Below are positions 1-10,520 of a DNA stretch of 64,000 nucleotides, piece after piece; the stretch's first letter is position 1, and the number at the start of each line of letters is the position of its first letter. The position numbers and the translations under genes were made by a program. This stretch comes from Microvelia longipes. Lineage: Eukaryota; Arthropoda; Insecta; Hemiptera; Veliidae. The DNA is taken from assembly GCA_018340805.1 (NCBI GenBank), contig JACMZG010001911.1, positions 50,640,869 to 50,704,868 of the forward strand, written 5' to 3'. The notes under the pieces were generated by a model, which saw only the letters and a list, made by a program, of their open reading frames with translations, was not told the origin of the DNA and did no database searches.

Positions 1-307
1 TTTGTTTATAATGTTTCTTAATTTTAATATTATAGCATACTATTAATAATAGAGTATTAATAAAATCTCAATTAGTAAAATCAAGTTTGTGAGAAAGCCA
101 CTCAGGCCCGCGAAGCGGGCCTGTGTGGAGAGGCTGTGAAAATTCGCTATATACATGGCAAAATGCCATGTAACAAGAACAATAATGAAACAACACATAA
201 TACAAAACAACAACAATGTGGCCGCAAAGCGGCCACAGGGAGGCCCCCGGGCCGCGAAGCGGCCCGGTGGGCCAAGGCCGCGTAGCGGCTACGGGCCGAA
301 GGCCCGT
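1..307. repeat. GC-rich dispersed repeat with mini-hairpins, copy 1
   Basis: A near-identical copy lies at 49205-49505 and a degenerate fragment at 9595-9720. An AT-rich lead (1-100) is followed by five GC-rich inverted repeats, each with a three-base loop: 104-122 (loop GAA), 217-237 (AAA), 248-268 (GAA), 277-289 (GTA) and 291-307 (GAA). Several contain the heptamer GCGAAGC. The open frame at 68-418 (-) across this region is a translation of the repeat and is not a gene. The repeat class is unknown. Confidence 0.8.
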
Positions 308-526
308 ATTTTTAAATTTCCTCGTTAAATAGTATTTTTTATATAAATTAAAAAATGATCTCTTTTTGCAAATAAATTGCGCAGTTTTTACGAGAATGTA
401 GAGAAAAAATAAAAACATGATACCAACTTCATTAGCTCATTTTTCTTTTGGAAATTCGCTAAAATAAAAATCATCAACTTATTATATCCAATATATTTAC
501 TGGTAAGGGTAGAACTAAATAAAAAA
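308..526. other. AT-rich spacer
   Basis: No gene or clear repeat is seen. It contains one GAAATTCGCTAAAA motif near 450, the terminal motif of the hairpin-ended repeat family described at 9890-10030. Confidence 0.4.
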
Positions 527-1565
527 ATGGGTACAGGATACCTCGGAACTTTTCCTCACCACGTCAGATCACTAACTACTTCGAACTCCATTCCCTCGTC
601 CTCAAAATATACAATCGGCAATATCGGCAAAATATACGATCGGCAAATAATATACTGGAACATGTCTTTGGATTCACTTTGCTCGACAGTTGGTAATAAC
701 AAAAACCGTAGATATACTTGCCATATTACAACGAAACTTGGTATACTTATTTATAGGCATAGAGATATATTACTAGAGAGGCCCAATTGGTAAACTTCGA
801 AAAAATAACCTGATCACCTTCGACTATCAATAATCAAATGAACAGAATAAAATTACAGTGAATTATATAGTAGAACACTGAATACATAAAATAAAACACA
901 AACAATGTGCGGGAAGCACATTGATACAAAAAAAATTGATTTATTATAACCTTAACTTACTCTTATAAGAGGTTTCAATGAGGTTACACAGAGCCCCTGA
1001 GAGCCCCAAAATGATGTTTTAGGATCCTTAATGTATTGAGATAGGCTCTGCCCCCTCTAGTATATATCTCTATGTGTATAGGGATATAAAGGCATATATG
1101 TGTACTTACTCAACTAAACTATTTTTCGATTTTTCACAACTTTTTAAAAATCTAATACAAGATAATAAGATGAAACTTAGCACATATATTAGTCTTATAT
1201 GTCATTATATGCATGTCAAATGTCAAAATAAAATAAAAAACATTTCCGCCTTTTTTCGAATTTTCGAAATTTTGCTATGTAATTATTGTAGTTAATGACG
1301 TCATAAAGATTATTTCGAGATAGCTCAAGTAGACCTAAAGATTGTTTCAACTCTCTAGCTACTCTTAAGCTGTCTAGCTTTAATACGCAGGGAAATACGA
1401 TTATAACACACACATACATACACACTCGAACAGACAACTTTGTGAAAACCTCTTAGGAAGTCATGAAATCACCTGAACGGACAATTCAGGTGACATTCCG
1501 ATTTCGGATTATTTGCAAACACAATACTTTTCCTAAATAAATACGGTATAAATGAGGAAAAGTAA
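527..1565 (+). repeat. Dispersed non-autonomous repeat (GGTAC...GGAAAAGTAAAAA family), copy with MITE insertion
   Basis: The left end (GGTACAGGATACCTCGGAAC) and right end (ACGGTATAAATGAGGAAAAG) match the ends of the 31183-31826 copy. Shared internal words include GAAACTTGGTATACTTATTTAT, shortened here to its core, and AACTTTGTGAAAAC. Further copies lie at 32440-32930 (-), 50345-51030 (-) and 54590-54890. No transposase is encoded; the short open frames at 527-793 and 1074-1295 are not conserved coding. Superfamily not determined. Confidence 0.65.
751..1080. mobile_element. ~330-bp MITE with CATAGAGATAT ends, copy 1
   Basis: The ends CATAGAGATATATTACTAG and CTAGTATATATCTCTATG are inverted repeats. 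An inverse-oriented copy lies at 25565-25905. Shared internal words include CACAGAGCCCCTGAG against CTCAGGGGCTCTGTG. It interrupts the 527-1565 repeat, so it is younger than that repeat. Confidence 0.65.
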
Positions 1566-2094
1566 AAACAGATGCTAATAAATATAAGAATAAATTCTTA
1601 AGAAGAAGAATGTAAGTCTTAAGTCGAGGAACTTGATGAACTGTGATGTCACTTAATTCTCAAAAGTAATTTTAAACTAAACAACATGTAGCGCCATCTA
1701 GCGGAGATACACTCAACTAACTAAGATTTCTTAAGCCTCAGTTGTAATACCGCTCCCCGTACCGTTACATCTAAACGGGTTAACTTTCCATATGTCGACC
1801 TCTATTAGATCATTCTTTACTTAGTAAGATCCAATTGTATTGTGAAAAAATGTGATTTAATTTCTTTTTTCGAATTTATAAGGAAATACAAGTGCTTTAA
1901 ACTTGGTCGTTTTTATTTAAATGTTAACTAGAAATTAAGTTATAATTTAATTCTAAATAATTCAAGTTCATATCTAGTTTTAAATTTAACTATTATCCTT
2001 GATTGATAAAACGAATTTGAATATAAAGATAATAAAGTTATTTAAGAGCTTCAGTTTTAATAAATGCAAGTATGGTATAAGTAAGTTATAGTGA
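1566..2094. other. AT-rich intergenic DNA
   Basis: No gene, RNA or repeat that I can support is present. Confidence 0.4.
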
Positions 2095-2300
2095 TAAAAG
2101 GAGCACAGATATTTGTTTTTGATGAATGAACTATAGATATCTTAGTAGTGGAAGGAGTACGGACATGGTGAAAGAAGTACTGGTATGTTTTTGTGGTGAC
2201 AATAGTGCCGATATATCTTTTTGATGAAAGATGTGCCGATATATCTTTTTGATGAAAGATGTGCTGATATATCTTTGTGAAGAAAGGAAGAACAGATAAA
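2095..2300. repeat. 28-bp tandem repeat, three good units plus decayed ones
   Basis: Units start at 2205, 2233 and 2261, with the core GTGCCGATATATCTTTTTGA. Diverged versions extend back to about 2095. The array ends about 280 bp before the start codon at 2584. Confidence 0.75.
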
Positions 2301-2583
2301 AATAAACTTTGTCTATCAAATTAAGAGGTCTTAAGAGGTAGTTTTACACTGGAAGTAACAGTATAACAAGAGTAAGTTCAAAACTTACGTATTAAAGTCA
2401 TTAAAACTAGTTTTTGGAACAAATTAATTGTTTTTTAGAAAAGAAAACTATTCAGATTAAAGTTGTGTAAAAATACCTTGTTAATATTCTTTATAGCATA
2501 GAAGTAGAATAGATAAGTATATAATATTATTGAATAGCTATTTATAGGTTTAATTTTTTTTTTAAATCACCAAGATAATAGAA

Positions 2584-3654
2584 ATGGTTTTAGAAGCAAA
2601 TAATAATAAAAACAGTCAATTATGGACAGAAGAACACGAAAAATATGTAATAGATATTCTATCTAATTCCAATACGAATACTATTAAAAATCGACAATAT
2701 TATCACATTAAAAGCACTTTCAAGTTAGTTCAGCTGTCAGGCCAATTAAAAGTTGCCAGAATCAAAGACAACAAATTAATGGCAACTAAAAGCAATGTGT
2801 TTTCTATTATAAGTAATTTGCACACAGCCAGCGGCCATAGAGGTGAAAAGAAGACTCATAGGAAAGTTAGCGAAGTCTACGCCAACATTCCTATGACTTG
2901 TATAAAAAATTTTATCGAACAATGTGATAAATGTAGTAAAAAAATGAAGGACTCAAAAGAAATAATTAAGAAGAGAGGATACTTTGAAATAATCGATTTG
3001 CAAAATTTACCAGATCATGACTTTAACTTCATTTTAAATTATTTAGATATAAAAACTAAATTTATTGTATTGAAGCCGCTAAAAACTAAAACGATAAATG
3101 AACTAGCGGATCAATTACTATCGATTTTTTTGGATTTCGGTCCACCAGAAATACTAGAAAGCAACGAAAACCGCGCTTACACAGCGGATGTAATTCACAA
3201 ATTAAACAATTTATGGAACGATTTGAATTTAATAAATGGAGTGCAGAGTTATCCAAATTTAACATCTAATATAACAGAGTCCATTATAAGTTGGATAAGC
3301 GATAACAATAATTGGAGCAGTGGACTTAAATTTATTCAATATAAATTAAATAACACGATAGACGAATCATTAAGTATGGAACCACATGTAGCATTATTTG
3401 GACAAAAATCAACAATATGCTCTCTACCAAATGGAACATTAGAGGAGGAAATAAATAGCGTTTCTGACATAATGGCGTGTCAAACTAATTTCGATTTAAA
3501 TAACAATAAAGACTACCCGGTAATCCAAACTATAGAGGTGATTGGAGTTGACTTGCTAACACCTGTATCTGTCAGTAATAGTAATGGTATTATAGATTAT
3601 AGTAATAGCTTATTACATAATGAAATATTATTAATTAAAGGAAGTATAACATAA
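2584..3654 (+). CDS. Integrase-derived protein, probably domesticated (KRBA2/SCAND3-like)
   Basis: A 356-residue protein with an integrase-type HHCC zinc-binding domain (H80-x4-H85-x28-C114-x2-C117) followed by an RNase-H-like integrase core. The core shows family landmarks such as IIDLQ (138 is the expected first Asp), TKFIVLKPLKTK (158-169) and FGPPEIL (185-191). Where an active integrase has a DNG triad this protein reads N194-E195-N196, so the second catalytic Asp is missing. The third acidic residue is uncertain (E232), and the segment around it is shorter than in relatives. In established families this architecture comes from transposon or retroelement integrases co-opted by hosts, or left as KRBA2-like genes. 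The frame is uninterrupted, unlike every transposon frame in this window, which suggests past selection. The ATG lies in GAAATGG and an AATAAA is present at 3683-3688. No TIR or LTR was found at its flanks. Strand transfer activity is unlikely, DNA binding is possible and the function is unknown. A decayed transposon integrase that happens to stay open is the alternative. Confidence 0.75.
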   Translation: MVLEANNNKNSQLWTEEHEKYVIDILSNSNTNTIKNRQYYHIKSTFKLVQLSGQLKVARIKDNKLMATKSNVFSIISNLHTASGHRGEKKTHRKVSEVYANIPMTCIKNFIEQCDKCSKKMKDSKEIIKKRGYFEIIDLQNLPDHDFNFILNYLDIKTKFIVLKPLKTKTINELADQLLSIFLDFGPPEILESNENRAYTADVIHKLNNLWNDLNLINGVQSYPNLTSNITESIISWISDNNNWSSGLKFIQYKLNNTIDESLSMEPHVALFGQKSTICSLPNGTLEEEINSVSDIMACQTNFDLNNNKDYPVIQTIEVIGVDLLTPVSVSNSNGIIDYSNSLLHNEILLIKGSIT

Positions 3655-3682
3655 AGGTTTTATTAAAGTTATTTGTTTTGTA

Positions 3683-3688
3683 AATAAA
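3683..3688 (+). promoter_or_regulatory. Candidate poly(A) signal AATAAA
   Basis: AATAAA lies 29 bases after the stop of the integrase-derived gene. In AT-rich DNA this motif is common by chance. Confidence 0.4.
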
Positions 3689-4028
3689 ATTATTTATTTA
3701 TTGACTTTTATCTTTATTGAGATACATCCTCTATTATATAGTTCTGTACTCAATGGGTAAACCTTTAATTTTACCAGATGTAAACAAACGTATTAGTCCA
3801 AGAGCCAGGCCCTAAAAAATGTTGATTTAAAACAAGGTTGAACTTATCTTACGTAGTTAAGCTCTTAAGTTGAATGTATCTGTTATATTATATAGTTAAG
3901 CACGAAAAGGAATTATATTAAATCAAGTTTACTTGTTCAAGGTAATGCAAAGAATTTGTTTATAACCATAAAAGGATTTCATCCTTCTTACGTCTATGAA
4001 CAAATACTATTAGTAAATTTTCAAAGAA

Positions 4029-4031
4029 ATA

Positions 4032-4062
<31 letters not shown>

Positions 4063-4070
4063 ATTATATG

Positions 4071-4162
<92 letters not shown>

Positions 4163-4164
4163 TT
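4029..4164. repeat. (TA)n microsatellite
   Basis: Nearly pure TA dinucleotides with a few phase breaks (TATTATA). The open frame across it (4021-4296, -) is a low-complexity artefact. Confidence 0.95.
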
Positions 4165-4472
4165 ATTATTTTTTGACATTACCTTGATTAATCCAGCTTC
4201 GTGTGGAGCTATCGCGATAAAATTGGTATCTACCCCCACTAAGTTGATCACTGGAAGTTCATATACCCAATTATTTGTTTGGTAATCGTCTGGCATGTAT
4301 AGTAATATGAGAGAAAATGCATTTTCTCTAAAAACTAAAACTAGAGCATACCTTTATATTAATTATTTCAGAAACTGAGTCATATGCCAAACAGTTTGAT
4401 ACCAATATAATTAATAAAAGTCATCAACTCCGTCTTTTCCACAAGATTTTTATTTATTAAGGCAGAACCGGC

Positions 4473-4494
4473 TTTCAGCTTACGCCATCATCAG
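4473..4494 (-). ncRNA. Hammerhead-like core, copy A left arm
   Basis: On the minus strand CTGATGA is followed by one T, a GGC/GCT stem with a GTAA loop, and then GAAA. Helices I and III are not clearly defined, so self-cleavage is a hypothesis. Confidence 0.45.
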
Positions 4495-4577
4495 TGCCGG
4501 AAAGATATCGACAGTCAGTCGTCTCCAAACTCTTAACAGAGGTCCTGGACAGTTGACGGCTCGATATCTTTCCGGCA

Positions 4578-4599
4578 CTGATGATGGCGTAAGCTGAAA
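4578..4599 (+). ncRNA. Hammerhead-like core, copy A right arm
   Basis: The same core as in the left arm, facing the other way: CTGATGA at 4578-4584 and GAAA at 4596-4599, joined by a short GGC/GCT stem. Confidence 0.45.
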
Positions 4600-4794
4600 G
4601 CCGGTTCTGCCTTAATAAATAAAAATCTTGTGGAAAAGACGGAGTTGATGACTTTTATTAAAAAACATTCCACAGCGTAGTAAAAAATATTGAATATAAT
4701 TAAAGTTTGGTGATATTTTCCTGAGCTATCATTTGGCATTTATAATATCTATTACCCATTTATAATTAAAAAAGCTTACTGGTACACAGGGGCG

Positions 4795-5195
4795 TAACTA
4801 CATCATTGGGGGCCCCCTGCATGATTTATTCAGGGGCCCCCTGTATATATATATAAAATAGCACAGAATCAGCCTCAGAATATAACTTACGAACGAATCA
4901 GGATAAGGCTTATAAAAACACACTCACTTATCTCGTGCCGGGTAAAGAGATTGAATAAAACTTACAAAATAGGCCCCGTAACTTGATGATCTTAAAAAAG
5001 ACTATACTAAGAATAAACGGGGCCATATTTTTAGGAAAAGAGATTGAATAAAACTTACAAAAAGAGCCCCTAGGGCTTGATAATTTTAAGAAAGACTATA
5101 CTAAGATTAAACGGTGCCCTATTTTCAGGTAGAGAGATTGTATAAAAATTAAACAAGGGGCCTCGTAACTTGATGATCTCAAGTAGGACGCTTCC
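4795..5195. repeat. ~92-bp tandem repeat, three units, in a GGGGCCCC-rich repeat
   Basis: Units begin near 4941, 5033 and 5126. Each has AGAGATTGAATAAAACTTAC, a GGCCCC-type word, CTTGATGAT and GACTATACTAAGA. The sequence before them (GGGGGCCCCCTG, near 4809 and 4834) is repeated nearby. No coding signal. Confidence 0.7.
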
Positions 5196-6083
5196 ACAGA
5201 AAAATTGAAACTTTGACCTTATTAATGCCCCAAACCCTATTTTTTTAAAATATGTGTGACATCAATAAACCTCAATAATGTTCTGAGTTTCTCATTAAAA
5301 CTCAGAGAAAATGTCAAAAACATCATAAAGCGGCTCTAAGCGCCGACGCTGCGACGGCGCGACGTGAGGCCAATAGACCAAAGGCTTTATTTTGATCTCT
5401 TCATATAAAATTCCAACCTGTCCATGATTATAAGCAAGGAAACAAGCTGTCAATTAGTGCTTATCCTTCCTAACCTTTGAAATAAAAAATATACTAATTA
5501 ACAAAGATGCTGATGCTAAAGTAGGAATAATATAGATAAATAATATATTTTAAGAGCTGCCCTGCCACAGATGTAGTTAGTTAACATAATTATAAGAATA
5601 ATACTTATGTTTCGTCTAAAAACAACATACAGGCACGCATGTTGTTAAGGATACAGCAAAAGAAGGTAGAGTGAGAGAGAAACGACCCAAAAAAGGATTC
5701 AGGAATTAATCAGAAATCAGTAAATTGGGAAGGAAAAAAGATTAACATCTAAATCAGGGTTCGGGTTATGGGAAACCGGTTTCCCTTCGCTAAAACATAA
5801 CAACTATACGTGAAATGTTTTTCACTTTCCACTGGAGAGAAAATTGCCTATGGAAATGGAATTGGATTAGTTTCCCAGAGTAGAAAAGAGTCTTTTACCT
5901 TTCCCGTAATCTGGAATGGGGAGCCAATCAAAACTTAGGATACATTTGTAAACAAGCCAATATCTGAACCGTAAAACCAACAACCTAGGACAAAATTTAA
6001 CCTTCAACTTAATTTACAGGTTAAAATAGAAATTTGTATTAAAAACACAACTTCAAAGATTTCTTAAAACTCAGTGATCAAGA
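5196..6083. other. AT-rich intergenic DNA
   Basis: No gene or recognisable repeat is supported. A small GC-rich patch at 5331-5370 is unexplained. Confidence 0.4.
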
Positions 6084-6099
6084 ATATATATTAATATAT

Positions 6100-6171
<72 letters not shown>

Positions 6172-6189
6172 ATATTATGTGTGTGTGTG
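6084..6189. repeat. (TA)n then (GT)n microsatellite
   Basis: TA array to 6177, then GT dinucleotides to 6189. Immediately downstream is GATGAAACTTGGTACAAAAA (6229 on), a word also found inverted near 40185. Confidence 0.9.
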
Positions 6190-6324
6190 CGCGAGATTTT
6201 TGTTCCTTCTATGAGACACGTACCAATGATGAAACTTGGTACAAAAATCAACATTGTTAATGCCCCCAACCCTATTGTTTATAAAATAAATAAGTCAGTT
6301 CAGGAGCGCTAGTATGTAATTTGG

Positions 6325-6495
6325 CAGTATCACTACGCCAACTACAAGAATGCGCTCCTGTCTAGCAAATTACTCCTGACACTTTACAAATTGATCCAAA
6401 TATTTTCTTTTTATAATGATGACCAATTTCAAGTAGATACTCTTGTCATTATACTGTTTATAAAGAACGAGATAATTTCATAATAACAGAAAAGT
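6325..6495. repeat. Dispersed repeat, partner at 51116-51300
   Basis: Both copies share GCCAACTACAAGAATG, CCAATTTCAAGTAGATACTC, AATAAAGAAC-type words and ATCATTTCATAAT-type words in the same order. No coding capacity; type unknown. Confidence 0.6.
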
Positions 6496-8010
6496 GGGGA
6501 AAATGTTATGGTAAGTAGAGATAGTTGCAGGGCTGCCGCTAGAGACCAGCACGAGTTCACCCCTACATTCTGTCTGACGTTTTGGTATACCTTTCGACAT
6601 TCTCTACCTGTTACATCCTTTAGTCTGTGCAAATTAATAATTGAGTTCTTCGCTTTGATATTAAAGGGCAACTATAACACTCAGCTAACTCGCTTAGGAA
6701 ACTCGGTAATACAAAACTTTTTACTTCGATCAAGTTACATTTGTGGTGTCAAAATTTGAATACTTACAATAATATCATTATTAGAATTCAAAGAATGAGC
6801 TTTTTTCATTACTCTGAATATCATTATGCCCTCTTCTAAGGTACTTTAAATTAATCTTAAAAGACATAACCTGAAGGGTGGTCGGTCTAAAAACTAAAAT
6901 CTTGACCCACGTCTCCGTCATGTAATTTATAGGATAGAGATACCTTTTTTCTTTTTATTTCTATTTATATTCCAAAGGGTATCTAGTTTCCACCTTCAAT
7001 ATTTTGTATTAAGCGCTGGTTGATACTTAATTGTGGTTTCAAACATTAAATTTTAAGTGTGTCTTAAAAGTCACAATTGAAATAAAAATACTTTTCCTAT
7101 AACAAGGCATGACACTTTCAATGAAACAAGCGTTGTCCGACTGATTCCAGTCTTTAAGTTTATCAAGGTATACACAATTTAAAAGAAACAAACATACGTG
7201 CAAGGATATAGGAGACAAAGCCTCTCCGCACCTGTCCGGGGGTAGGAAAAATAAATATAATGCTTAATTTCTGAAACTGTTATATAAATAGTTTCGTCAA
7301 TAAATTGTCAATAAATTTAAAATCCACCATAATTTCCTAAAAAGTAAGTTCATGGACATTGAATACATTTTTCTAACAGGAAGTAAGTAAAAGAATAACT
7401 AATGATAAGTTACTTTTCTACAGCGCTTGTAAACTCTATTCAAAATAATTCAAGCTTGAATTTTATATAAAAAAAATTATGGCCTCCAAAGTAAAAAACG
7501 GACATCCTTTCTTTAGATTACGAAGAAAAAACATAAAAACAAAGACTTAAGATAAAAAAAAATGTCATGGCAACCACATCAAATCGATTGAAAGAAAAGG
7601 CAATAGTATTTGGAATCATTTCTTTAGTATTATTTTATTTACTCAAGGAAAATCCTCTACCATTTATTGTCTAAATCCATTTTTCCGTGGATTTATTATA
7701 AAAAGTAACAAAATTGTGGCTTAGAATATCTCCTATACCCTTTTAAAAGTTGAATAGAATCTCTTATCCTACAATCCTACACCTACACAATATGAATAAT
7801 TTTATTTCCCTCGTTATTTACATTTATTTATACATAATGGATATATAAATACATGAAAATATATTATAATATATTTTTCCCCAGATTATTATAAGTGTTA
7901 TTTGAAAAACATTTTTCCTTTTTATCCACACTAGGAATGAAAATAGCAGATGTTCTAAAAAGGAAAGGAGAAATATTATTACTCCACGTAGTCAAAATTG
8001 AACTGGCGAT
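6496..8010. other. AT-rich intergenic DNA
   Basis: Nothing is supported here. The short open frames (6508-6759, 7895-8095) have no recognisable domain and no codon signal. Confidence 0.4.
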
Positions 8011-8014
8011 AAAG

Positions 8015-8290
8015 AAAAACTCTTCCGCTGAGGTCCGCAAGCCTGGCGAATTTCTTTTGAAAAGCTTGCTTTCTTTTTCATCAATACATTCCTAGCACAG
8101 GTTTCCGGTTTATCCTTTATTAAAAATGCTTCGAAACTTTAGGAAAATAGAAAAATTGACAAGTAGAAGCGTTACTGCTCCGACTATTAAGCATAAACCA
8201 AATATCTGTGCAGGGAATGGATTGATGAACAAGAAAGCAAGTATTTCAAAGGAAATTCGCTAGGCTAGAACCTCCGCGCTAGAATCATTT
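8015..8290. mobile_element. ~275-bp MITE with GGTCCG / GCGAATTTC ends
   Basis: The left end (CCGCTGAGGTCCGCAAGCC, then GGCGAATTTC) is the inverse of the right end (GAAATTCGCTAGGCTAG, then AACCTCCGCG). The same end type (GGCGCGGTGGTCCG, then GGGCGAATTTC) occurs four times in the nested palindrome at 38967-39627. Confidence 0.6.
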
Positions 8291-8435
8291 CTTGTTTACC
8301 TAACGTATCTTAAATTTTCCTGTTTTTTACCAGAGTATTTTCGACTTTTAGCGAATTTTTATCATAAAAATTACGCTTGTTGTTCGGATGACGGAAGTTG
8401 AGGAGTAGAGTGCGGGGGACCGATTTCGTTTGGCT

Positions 8436-8437
<2 letters not shown>

Positions 8438-8534
<97 letters not shown>

Positions 8535-8541
8535 ATATATA
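8438..8541. repeat. (TA)n microsatellite
   Basis: TA array inside the hairpin-ended repeat, at the same relative position as the array at 47835-47951. Confidence 0.95.
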
Positions 8542-9259
8542 GTCTTGTGTATAGTAGTTTAGGTGTGTTCGTAAAAGTTTCTACCTTTGCGTATGACGAA
8601 CGATAACTCTCGAATGCTTCCTGGCTTTTTCAAATCAAAATGAAACTTGACACAAGTCGAGATATCGGGATTCGAAGCTTATTGTTTTGAAATATTTACG
8701 TAATGAAAAAAACTGTTTATTGAAATTTGACATGGCTTTTAAACAAGGTATTACATATTCAGGTAGTGGGCAAGCTAAATCATGATATCTATTGGACCAT
8801 CATATGTAGCGCAAACGGTATACATTTATATATAATATTGTATACATGTATATATTTCCTCAGCTTTGCTGATTTAAATATATCATATTAATATGTATTC
8901 TATTTAAAATCATATTGTAATTAATTAATTTATTTAAATAAACGGTTTATTTATTTATTTTATACATGTATATATACAATGAACTCAACGATACCTGTTG
9001 GGCTGTTGGCCCCTACCTCTTGCCTTGGTAACCCTGGTTACCAGGGAGATAATGGTTAACCACGGCGACCTAATCAGGCTAAATATGGCAACAATTTTAG
9101 TTAAATTTTCATCATTATTCGTTCCTGTTTAGGTTTGTAAATGTTTATTTAATTGTTATATTGTAAATTTTTTTAAAGTATTTATTGCCTCATTTAACAA
9201 CAAACACTTGCGTAAACAATTTTTTATTGGTAAAAACTAGTATAAAAATCAAGACAAAA

Positions 9260-9316
9260 ATGGCTCCTACGGAACCTCGGCGAGCTAAGCAGACCCGCAA
9301 AGCACAAAGACCTTGA
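9260..9316 (+). pseudogene. Small repeat-borne ORF, copy 1 (truncated)
   Basis: The ATG in a good start context (AAAATGG) opens an 18-residue frame that begins MAPTEPRRAKQTRKA and stops at 9314-9316. The copy at 48398-48568 reads MASTKPRRAKQARKA and stays open for 56 residues. Many differences between the two fall at third codon positions. The peptide is basic; its function is unknown. Confidence 0.45.
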
Positions 9317-9594
9317 CGTATCTTCTTATGGCCTTAGGCATTCTAAAACAATTAGAACCGGTTTTTAGCTCAATCGGACCATCATCCTTCGTGGCGCAAT
9401 CTGGAAATGACTCAATTATGTAAAAAAAGGTTTCTTACTATTCGCCATTCAAAGTCCGTAGCAGCGCCACCGTCGCTGAACAGAAATTAATAAGAGGTGA
9501 TCAACGTCATAACTAATTCAGATTTCTCACAGTCCGTTAAACATAATTTTTAAATCTTTTTGTATGTATGTATACGTCCATGGTGTCACGAAAA

Positions 9595-9720
9595 GGCTTA
9601 GCGACCCTTCAAGCCCGCTTCGCATGGCAAAATGTGACAACAAATAATATTTAAGCACCTAATAATACAAAACATTGTGGCGTTGCGTAGTGAATATACG
9701 GGCCGAAAGGTCGCATTTGG
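9595..9720. repeat. Degenerate fragment of the GC-rich mini-hairpin repeat
   Basis: It shares CATGGCAAAATG, AATAATACAAAACA and ACGGGCCGAA with 1-307, in the same order, but has lost most of the GC palindromes. Confidence 0.6.
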
Positions 9721-9754
9721 TCACTTAGAAGAGTCATCTAAAATTGTTTTTTTA

Positions 9755-9902
<148 letters not shown>

Positions 9903-10030
9903 GTGTCGCCAAACCTATTTTCCGGGATTTGAGATCTCTGAAACGGATTTTAGCCACACTCGAAAGTTCGACACCCGCATTTACGCCTACCCCATTAGCG
10001 AATATTTTCCAATGAAAATTCGCTAAAACA
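9903..10030. repeat. Conserved post-(TA)n terminal segment with hairpin end
   Basis: The same layout is found at 40427-40552: (TA)n, then a word like CTCTGAAACGGATT, then ACGCCTA-CCCATTAG. It finishes with a hairpin (here GCGAATATTTTC/GAAAATTCGC) and TAAAA. The end resembles the inverse of the TTTTAGCGAATTT start at 8346. Confidence 0.65.
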
Positions 10031-10520
10031 TATTCTAGAGATTGCATGGTTAAGCAATTTACAGCTTTCATCGTATCCTTTTAACTTTTCACTTGGCTTG
10101 TTCAACCAAATTAGAATGGATATATTAATGTTTTTTATTAGATTTCGTACATGAAAGTTTTATTATACTTAAAGTAGCGTTTAGTAATAAAGAATATTAT
10201 TTATATAACTAAATTTGGCATTTTCCTCTTTTCACTTTTCCTACTCATTTATACCGTAGATTTATAGAAAAAAAAATTGATTGCACTAAAAATCTGAAAA
10301 CAAGATTTTTCGAATTCGATTGTGTCTGCAATTGTCTTCTTTAATTATAGAAAAAATAAGCGTAATGTTCTGAAGAAAATTCGCTAAAACAACATTTTTA
10401 AGGGTTATTTATTGGAGATAATTTGCTAATACAACCTTAAGCGGCATAATAGGCCGCTGAGGGTGAGTAAATCGAATTAAAATGGGTATCGACTAAGACA
10501 CGGTTAGAAGTTCTAAGATA
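10031..10520. other. AT-rich DNA with repeat remnants
   Basis: Two further GAAAATTCGCTAAAAC motifs occur (near 10015 and 10377), and a fragment (TTTTCCTACTCATTTATACC, near 10236) matches the end of the 527-1565 family. No gene. Confidence 0.4.

Larger units (their letters stand above)
4404..4702. mobile_element. Palindromic PLE-like element with two opposed hammerhead-like cores, copy A
   Basis: The inverted arms 4412-4511 and 4561-4660 (100 bp each) flank a 49-bp spacer. A 10-bp direct repeat AATATAATTA occurs at 4404-4413 and 4693-4702, as a target-site duplication would. Each arm carries the core CTGATGA-T-stem-GAAA: plus strand 4578-4599 and minus strand 4473-4494. The distal segment to the right (ACATTCCACAGCGTAGTAAA) is shared with copy B at 33009-33351. 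No coding capacity. The link to Penelope-like elements is an inference from the hammerhead-type core and a PLE fragment at 37250-37692. Confidence 0.75.
8346..9420 (+). repeat. Hairpin-ended repeat with (TA)n and a small ORF, copy 1
   Basis: It begins TTTTAGCGAATTTTTATC with an immediate hairpin (GCGAATTTTTAT/ATAAAAATTACGC), then TTGTTCGGATGACGGAAGTT. It holds the (TA)n array 8438-8541 and continues with GCGAACGATAACT-type and AAAACAAGGTATT words. It is collinear with 47704-48570, and the 5' segment recurs at 30797-30900. The family may extend to the inverse motif AAATTCGCTAAAA at 10016-10029. Confidence 0.65.

Noticed and set aside
4021..4296. Open frames rich in Tyr-Ile repeats (also at 6078, 9677, 23830, 26858, 40241, 47817)
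   Set aside because: They translate (TA)n arrays and have no conserved sequence outside them.
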